Assembly (NCBI RefSeq): GCF_002873455.1
Contig: NZ_MCUN01000001.1
Coordinates: 1-64,000, forward strand
Direction of reading: 5' to 3'
Length of the DNA stretch: 64,000 nucleotides
From: Vibrio splendidus
Lineage (GTDB): Bacteria; Pseudomonadota; Gammaproteobacteria; Enterobacterales; Vibrionaceae
The notes below the pieces were generated by a model that saw only the letters and a program-made list of their open reading frames with translations, was not told the DNA's origin and did no database searches. Shown piece by piece: positions 58,550 through 64,000 of the stretch; the stretch's first letter is position 1; each line of letters begins with the position of its first letter. A program made the position numbers and the translations under genes.

Positions 58550-61255
58550 ATGCCTGTAACTAACTTAGCGGAACTTGATGCTCTAGTAGCTCGCGTTAAA
58601 GCAGCACAAGAAGAGTTTGCAACATTCTCTCAAGAGAAAGTAGACGCAATCTTCCGTGCAGCTTCTCTTGCTGCTAACCACGCTCGTATTCCACTTGCTC
58701 AACAAGCAGTTGCTGAATCTGGAATGGGTATTGTTGAAGATAAGGTTATCAAAAACCACTTTGCATCTGAATTTATCTACAACAAATACAAAGACGAAAA
58801 AACATGTGGCATTCTTGATGAAGATGAAAGCCTAGGCACAATGACTATCGCTGAGCCTGTAGGTATCATCTGTGGTATCGTTCCAACAACGAACCCAACT
58901 TCTACAGCAATCTTCAAATCTCTAATCTCTCTTAAGACACGTAACGGCATCATCTTCTCGCCACACCCACGTGCAAAGAACTCAACTAACGATGCTGCTA
59001 AACTTGTTTTAGACGCGGCTGTTAAAGCGGGTGCTCCAAAAGACATCATCGGTTGGATCGACCAACCATCTGTAGAGCTTTCTAACGCACTTATGAAGCA
59101 CGACGGTATTGCACTTATCCTTGCTACTGGCGGTCCAGGCATGGTTAAAGCAGCATACTCTTCTGGTAAGCCTGCTATCGGTGTTGGTGCTGGTAACGTT
59201 CCTGTTGTTATCGATGAAACCGCTGACATCAAACGTGCTGTAGCCTCTATTCTTATGTCTAAAACATTCGATAACGGCGTAGTATGTGCTTCTGAGCAAG
59301 CTGCAATCGTAGTTAGCGAAGTATATGACGAAGTTAAAGAGCGTTTTGCTTCTCACAAAGCTCACGTTCTATCTAAAACTGACGCAGATAAAGTACGTAA
59401 AGTTCTTCTTATCGACGGCAACCTAAACGCTAAAATCGTAGGTCAACCTGCTCCAGCAATCGCTGAAATGGCGGGTGTTAAAGTTCCTGCTGATACTAAA
59501 GTTCTTGTAGGTGAAGGTCTTGGTAAAGTTTCTTACGATGACGAATTCGCTCACGAAAAACTGTCTCCAACACTGGGTCTATTCCGTGCAGACGATTTCG
59601 AAGACGCTGTTGCTCAAGCGGTAACGATGGTTGAAATCGGTGGTATCGGTCACACGTCTGGTCTTTACACTAACCAAGACGTAAACGCAGATCGTATTCG
59701 TTACTTCGGTGACAAGATGAAAACGGCTCGTATCCTAATCAACATCCCTACTACTCACGGTGGTATCGGTGACCTGTACAACTTCAACGTTGCACCTTCT
59801 CTAACTCTTGGTTGTGGTTCATGGGGTGGTAACTCTATCTCTGAGAACGTAGGTCCTAAGCACCTTATCAACAAGAAAACTGTAGCGAAGCGAGCTGAAA
59901 ATATGTTGTGGCACAAACTACCTAAGTCTATCTACTTCCGTCGTGGCAGCCTTCCAATCGCAATGAGCGACCTAGAAGGTAAGAAACGCGCATTCCTAGT
60001 AACTGACCGTTTCTTGTTCAACAACGGTTACGCAGATGACGTAGTGCAAATCCTGAAATCTCAAGGTATTGAAGTTCAAGTCTTCTTTGATGTAGAAGCG
60101 GATCCAACATTGTCTGTTGTTGAGAAAGGCGCTGAAGCAATGAAGAGCTTCCAACCTGACGTAATCCTTGCTCTAGGTGGCGGTTCTCCAATGGATGCTG
60201 CTAAGATCATGTGGGTTATGTACGAGCACCCAGAAACTCACTTCGAAGAACTTGCAATGCGCTTTATGGATATCCGTAAACGTATCTATAAGTTCCCTAA
60301 AATGGGTAAAAAAGCTGAGCTTGTATGTATCACTACAACTTCAGGTACGGGTTCAGAAGTTACGCCTTTCGCCGTTGTTACTGACGACAAGACTGGTGCT
60401 AAATACCCACTAGCGGATTACGAAATCACGCCAAACATGGCTGTTGTTGATGCTAACTTAGTAATGAACATGCCTAAGTCTCTAACAGCGTTCGGTGGTT
60501 ACGATGCCGTAACTCACGCTCTTGAAGCTTACGTATCAGTTCTTGCGAACGAATACTCAGATGGTCAAGCTCTACAAGCTCTTAAGATGCTTAAAGAATA
60601 CCTACCATCAAGCTACAAAAACGGTTCAGCAGACCCAATCGCTCGTGAAAAAGTACACAACGCTGCAACGATTGCTGGTATTGCCTTTGCGAACGCATTC
60701 CTAGGTGTGTGTCACTCAATGGCTCACAAAATTGGTGCTGAGTTCCACCTACCACATGGTCTTGCTAACGCACTACTTATCTCAAACGTTGTGCGTTACA
60801 ACGCGAACGATAACCCAACTAAGCAAACTGCATTCTCTCAGTACGACCGTCCACAAGCACGTCGTCGTTACGCTGAAGTTGCTGACCACCTAGGCCTAAG
60901 CCAAGCTGGTGACCGTACTGCTCAGAAGATTGAACGCCTACTAACTTGGTTAGAAGAGCTTAAGAACGACCTAGACATCCCACTGTCAATTCAAGCTGCG
61001 GGTGTTAACGAGTCTGACTTCATCGCTAAACTAGACGAGCTAGCTGTTGAAGCGTTCGATGACCAGTGTACAGGTGCTAACCCACGTTACCCACTAATCA
61101 CTGAGCTAAAAGAAGTACTAACAACGTCTTACTTCGGTACTCCTTACGTTGAAGGTGAAACTTTCGAAGGCACTACAGTGATTCTTAAGAAAGCTGACCA
61201 AAAGCCAGCTGACGCGAAAGCACCAAAAGCTAAGAAAGAAAAAGCTGAAGCATAA
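58550..61255 (+). CDS. adhE: Bifunctional acetaldehyde-CoA / alcohol dehydrogenase
   Basis: The 901-aa fermentative enzyme reduces acetyl-CoA to ethanol. An N-terminal aldehyde dehydrogenase (catalytic Cys in FDNGVVCASEQ, near 250) is joined to an iron-type alcohol dehydrogenase. The latter has GGGSPMDAAK and the iron His ligands in GVCHSMAHKIGAEFHLPHG near 720. A 20-residue Ala/Lys-rich tail follows. AdhE polymerises into spirosomes. Codon use is strongly biased, as in highly expressed genes. The ribosome-binding site is AGGAG. Confidence 0.97.
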   Translation: MPVTNLAELDALVARVKAAQEEFATFSQEKVDAIFRAASLAANHARIPLAQQAVAESGMGIVEDKVIKNHFASEFIYNKYKDEKTCGILDEDESLGTMTIAEPVGIICGIVPTTNPTSTAIFKSLISLKTRNGIIFSPHPRAKNSTNDAAKLVLDAAVKAGAPKDIIGWIDQPSVELSNALMKHDGIALILATGGPGMVKAAYSSGKPAIGVGAGNVPVVIDETADIKRAVASILMSKTFDNGVVCASEQAAIVVSEVYDEVKERFASHKAHVLSKTDADKVRKVLLIDGNLNAKIVGQPAPAIAEMAGVKVPADTKVLVGEGLGKVSYDDEFAHEKLSPTLGLFRADDFEDAVAQAVTMVEIGGIGHTSGLYTNQDVNADRIRYFGDKMKTARILINIPTTHGGIGDLYNFNVAPSLTLGCGSWGGNSISENVGPKHLINKKTVAKRAENMLWHKLPKSIYFRRGSLPIAMSDLEGKKRAFLVTDRFLFNNGYADDVVQILKSQGIEVQVFFDVEADPTLSVVEKGAEAMKSFQPDVILALGGGSPMDAAKIMWVMYEHPETHFEELAMRFMDIRKRIYKFPKMGKKAELVCITTTSGTGSEVTPFAVVTDDKTGAKYPLADYEITPNMAVVDANLVMNMPKSLTAFGGYDAVTHALEAYVSVLANEYSDGQALQALKMLKEYLPSSYKNGSADPIAREKVHNAATIAGIAFANAFLGVCHSMAHKIGAEFHLPHGLANALLISNVVRYNANDNPTKQTAFSQYDRPQARRRYAEVADHLGLSQAGDRTAQKIERLLTWLEELKNDLDIPLSIQAAGVNESDFIAKLDELAVEAFDDQCTGANPRYPLITELKEVLTTSYFGTPYVEGETFEGTTVILKKADQKPADAKAPKAKKEKAEA

Positions 61256-61316
61256 GTAAGATTCAGTTTTGAGATAAGTTTTCGCTAGCACGAACCTTAT
61301 CTATCGGGAAAAGTTT

Positions 61317-61348
61317 AAAGCCCCAGTCGAGAGACTGGGGCTTTTTTT
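61317..61348 (+). terminator. Terminator after adhE
   Basis: AAAGCCCCAGTC / GACTGGGGCTTT stem with loop GAGA and a T-run. Confidence 0.9.
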
Positions 61349-61481
61349 ATGTTTGTTTCGTATGTCTAGTTGTTCTGAGTGAAAAGCTATTGTTCGATTA
61401 GCGTTTTAGCGTTTTGGCATTGGGCAAGCTCGACCTTCAATCGACTCCAAGCTTTTGTGCGGACATTGAATAGGGGAGAGA

Positions 61482-62165
61482 CTAAACTTCGGCTGCCACC
61501 ACGCGTCCACTAAAGTAATCATTAGAGACGATGTATTCCGTTGTTCTGGTCAGTTCATCTTGCAGCTGCGCCCAGTGGCATCGGTTGAGTTTGCCATCGG
61601 AATTATGGACAGCAGGGACAACACCGCCAACTCGAATACCAAATGGAGTCAGTTCTTTGGCCCAGCTATGGGTAAAGCCGGTAATCATTGAGTTCGCACT
61701 CTCTAAGCCGGACACATCATGAAAGTCATCATGAGATATCACATTCACAATCACGCCTTCTTTCTCCTCTTCTCGCAAGCGTTCAGCACTGATTTGCCCA
61801 AATGCGAAAAGAGTCGTAGCCATAGAAGAAAGATCATTGATAAAGCTACTGACAGGCTGATCGCCAATTAGGCTTGGCATAGGGGAGCTTATCCAATTAT
61901 TGACCAATACATCGGGCGTAGTGTTGAAGGTGGTTTGAATAAAATCAAACACGCTGAGAATCGATTGGTTGTCATTACTTTTGAGTGTGTAATGGTAAAC
62001 CGAGTCAGAAAAACGGGCACATTGTAAATAGGTCGCTTGAAGTGCTTCCGTGTCTTTATCACAGAGGATGACGGTGGCTCCAAGGTTAACAAAGTGGTTC
62101 GCAATTGTCCCTCCGAGGCGCGAACCTGCAGATGTCACCAATATGATTGAGCTTTTTATTTCCAT
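61482..62165 (-). CDS. Degenerate SDR-family protein, probable pseudoenzyme
   Basis: The 227-aa Rossmann-type protein keeps the SDR layout, but its motifs are altered. The cofactor loop reads TSAGSRLGG (for TGxxxGIG, 11-19) and NNAG reads NNWISS (89-94). At the active-site helix the Tyr and Lys of YxxxK are replaced by Leu154 and Asn158 (LESANSMITGF). The frame is intact, so it has not simply decayed. It may bind nucleotide or a partner without catalysis. It is convergent with adhE. Confidence 0.82.
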   Translation of the reverse strand: MEIKSSIILVTSAGSRLGGTIANHFVNLGATVILCDKDTEALQATYLQCARFSDSVYHYTLKSNDNQSILSVFDFIQTTFNTTPDVLVNNWISSPMPSLIGDQPVSSFINDLSSMATTLFAFGQISAERLREEEKEGVIVNVISHDDFHDVSGLESANSMITGFTHSWAKELTPFGIRVGGVVPAVHNSDGKLNRCHWAQLQDELTRTTEYIVSNDYFSGRVVAAEV

Positions 62166-62431
62166 CCCAACACCTAAATAAATCGTCCATGAAGGATAAG
62201 GATGGGTTAAATTTCATACAATGGGTGTGAAGAGGTTCAAACTAAGGCGTGCTAATAGATAAGTTTTTATGAACTTAGTGGCAGCTCACATTTCGCAGTA
62301 ACTTCAAGTAGTAATCGGTAACTCGTAATTCATGTTCACCCAAGGCTGGTGGTTCATATTACTCATGTGAATACTTAAGAGGCGTGATCTAATTAAGAAT
62401 ATAGGGGAAAACGAGGAAAGGTAGATGACAG

Positions 62432-62947
62432 CTATACTTGAGCTTGTATTTGATACTGACGCTGGGCAGTTGATAGTTCATTGTAGAGCGTAGCAAGTGG
62501 CAAATCAGGTAACTGCTTGTTTGCCAATTTACGTCGATCATGACCTGAAAGGTTTTGGTAAACCTCTTCGGGTAAATCAGCTGTATCTTCAGGCATGAAT
62601 GCAAGTGCTTCAGGTTTCAAGTAATGGCTGAGTTTTGCACTGGCAAGGCTAGCTTGATGAAAATGATTAGATTGCTGAGCTGAAATCTCATACGAAGATT
62701 GGTTCGAACGCAGCTGCTGCGGTTCTGCAACGCCGAAGTGTTTACGCAGGCGATCTTCAGTTGTCTCTGTGACTTCAATGGTGTCAATCGGCGTGCAATC
62801 ACGAACGTCATTAGAAAACATAGATAACAGCAACGCGAAATCTGCACGGCGACCTTGCTCAACCGCTTGGCTGATCCCGATGCCGAACTTCAGTTCGTTG
62901 ATGATTCCTGCTTTGTCTAAAGTATGTATTTGCATGCTGCCTCTCAT
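62432..62947 (-). CDS. Hypothetical protein, 171 aa
   Basis: The frame from ATG 62947 (ribosome-binding site AAAGGTG six bases upstream) encodes a soluble, mixed alpha/charged protein beginning MRGSMQIHTLDKAGIINELKFG. ATG 62935 is an alternative start and the frame reaches back to 62968. A Gln/Ser-rich middle (about 90-110) separates two helical parts; the second has LPEEVYQNLSGHDRRKLANKQLPDLP. I recognise no domain. It is located beside sodB. Confidence 0.75.
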   Translation of the reverse strand: MRGSMQIHTLDKAGIINELKFGIGISQAVEQGRRADFALLLSMFSNDVRDCTPIDTIEVTETTEDRLRKHFGVAEPQQLRSNQSSYEISAQQSNHFHQASLASAKLSHYLKPEALAFMPEDTADLPEEVYQNLSGHDRRKLANKQLPDLPLATLYNELSTAQRQYQIQAQV

Positions 62948-63128
62948 TGGATACACCTTTAACGGCATGGAGTCGGCAAACTTTAGTGTTTAATTACAGG
63001 CAAATAGAGAATTTATGCAGGGCGGGGAAGAGTGCTAGGAGTTGGTCGAGAAGTAAGTTCTCTTGGCTGATCGGTTAACTGGCTATTAGGCTAAGAAAGG
63101 TCTAGATTTTGTGGAATACGACAGATAC

Positions 63129-63157
63129 AAAAAAGCTCACGCCGAGGCATGAGCTTT
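63129..63157 (-). terminator. Terminator after sodB
   Basis: AAAGCTCATGCC / GGCGTGAGCTTT stem followed on the minus strand by TTTTT. Confidence 0.85.
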
Positions 63158-63198
63158 CAATAGATAACTCGCTATAAATAGCGCAGCGTAAGTAATAA

Positions 63199-63783
63199 TT
63201 ACTTAGCTAGGTTCTCTTCTACGAAAGACCAGTTTACTAGGTTCCAGAATGCAGCCATGTAGTCAGGGCGAACATTGCGGAAATCGATGTAGTAAGCGTG
63301 CTCCCATAGGTCAACAGTTAGAAGTGGAGTAACACCTTCTTCTGTTAGAGGAGTAGCAGCGTTAGAAGTGTTAACGATGTCTAGAGAACCGTCAGCTTTC
63401 TTAACTAACCAAGTCCAAGAAGAACCGAAGTTGTTGATTGCTGAATCAGTGAATTTCGCTTTGAATTCTTCGAAAGAACCGAATGCAGCGTTGATCGCTT
63501 CTGCAACAGCGCCAGTTGGTTCGCCGCCTGCTTTAGGAGCAAGACAGTGCCAGTAGAACGTGTGGTTCCAGATTTGAGCAGCGTTATTGAAAACACCACC
63601 AGTAGAAGTCTTAACGATCTCTTCTAGTGTTTTGCCTTCAAACTCAGTACCTGGGATAAGACCGTTTAGCTTAACAACGTAAGTGTTGTGGTGCTTACCG
63701 TGGTGGAAATCTAGCGTTTCTGCTGAGATGTGTGGTTCTAGTGCGTCTTTCGCGTAAGGAAGAGCCGGTAGTTCAAATGCCAT
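63199..63783 (-). CDS. sodB: Iron superoxide dismutase
   Basis: The 194-aa enzyme converts superoxide to oxygen and peroxide. Metal ligands are His27 (LDFHHGKHH), the His in QIWNHTFYW, and Asp/His in [11 protein letters not shown]. The Gln in NNAAQIWNH and an FYW pocket mark the iron rather than manganese form. Length equals E. coli SodB (193). Strong codon bias suggests high expression. The 217 bp to the window end show no further gene. Confidence 0.97.
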   Translation of the reverse strand: MAFELPALPYAKDALEPHISAETLDFHHGKHHNTYVVKLNGLIPGTEFEGKTLEEIVKTSTGGVFNNAAQIWNHTFYWHCLAPKAGGEPTGAVAEAINAAFGSFEEFKAKFTDSAINNFGSSWTWLVKKADGSLDIVNTSNAATPLTEEGVTPLLTVDLWEHAYYIDFRNVRPDYMAAFWNLVNWSFVEENLAK

Positions 63784-64000
63784 TGCTCAATTCTCCATTG
63801 ATATGAAAGAGTTAACTCTTTCGATTGCTTCCAGTGATATTATTATTCATGGTTCGCTATGAGGCCAACCACGGTCAATTTGCTGACTTGCGATATAGTT
63901 TAGCAAGTTTTTACTTTATTAAAAGCTTATTTCATCACTTTTATGTGAATTGTTAGCTTAGCTCGTAAACCGCTTTTTTTATATGGTTTTTATTCTTTTG

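Overview
The window reads as a chromosome-1 segment of a marine Vibrio, most likely of the Splendidus clade. The pointers are an AphB-type LysR regulator, a HubP/FimV polar protein ahead of truA-accD-folC-dedD-cvpA-purF, a 525-aa alkaline phosphatase very close to the cold-active Vibrio alkaline phosphatase (VAP), and the blocks ybaN-apt-dnaX-ybaB-recR, gapA/yeaD/msrB, ansA/sppA/fadH, yejM-yejL-yejK, ychE-adhE and sodB. Base composition and codon use look uniform. There is no prophage, transposon, integrase or CRISPR array. Organism and orthologue statements rest on remembered families, not on a search.

Layout. 1-7.5 kb: 3' end of hubP, then a housekeeping block (tRNA modification, fatty-acid, folate and purine synthesis). 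7.5-10 kb: aphB divergent from an RssB-like response regulator, plus a 45-aa membrane protein. 10-14.8 kb: ybaN-apt-dnaX-ybaB-recR. ybaN appears to start on ATT, and dnaX carries a -1 frameshift signal. 14.8-22.9 kb: aquaporin, two cysteine-cluster proteins, the VAP-type phosphatase behind a Pho-box-like triple repeat, a BCCT transporter, a ChaN-like lipoprotein with a Fur-like box, and rlmA. 23-36 kb: a Cache chemoreceptor, yeaD, gapA, msrB, two unknown-function genes, ansA, sppA, fadH behind a palindromic FadR-type operator, and a nitroreductase.

36-44 kb: a gene-poor stretch with a candidate small RNA, topB, a Fur-box-controlled leftward unit (41-aa membrane protein, SDR, DUF3080 lipoprotein), a histone-deacetylase-like hydrolase and a chemoreceptor with Aer-like topology. 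44-47 kb: two tRNA-Ser(UGA) units with an identical 135-bp core flank nsrR, nnrS and a 35-aa CC..C microprotein. Both nsrR and the microprotein gene have NsrR-type palindromes, so this is a compact nitric-oxide-response cassette. 47-64 kb: yejM-yejL divergent from yejK, a membrane-bound Hpt protein, a coiled-coil lipoprotein, nhaC, asd, a potassium channel, ychE, adhE, an SDR lacking its catalytic Tyr/Lys, an unknown protein and sodB.

The most novel material is (i) the NsrR/NnrS/Cys-microprotein cassette between duplicated tRNA genes, (ii) the Fur-controlled 41-aa protein operon, (iii) the ATT start of ybaN, (iv) the frameshift element of dnaX and (v) the unassigned RNA-like unit upstream of topB.
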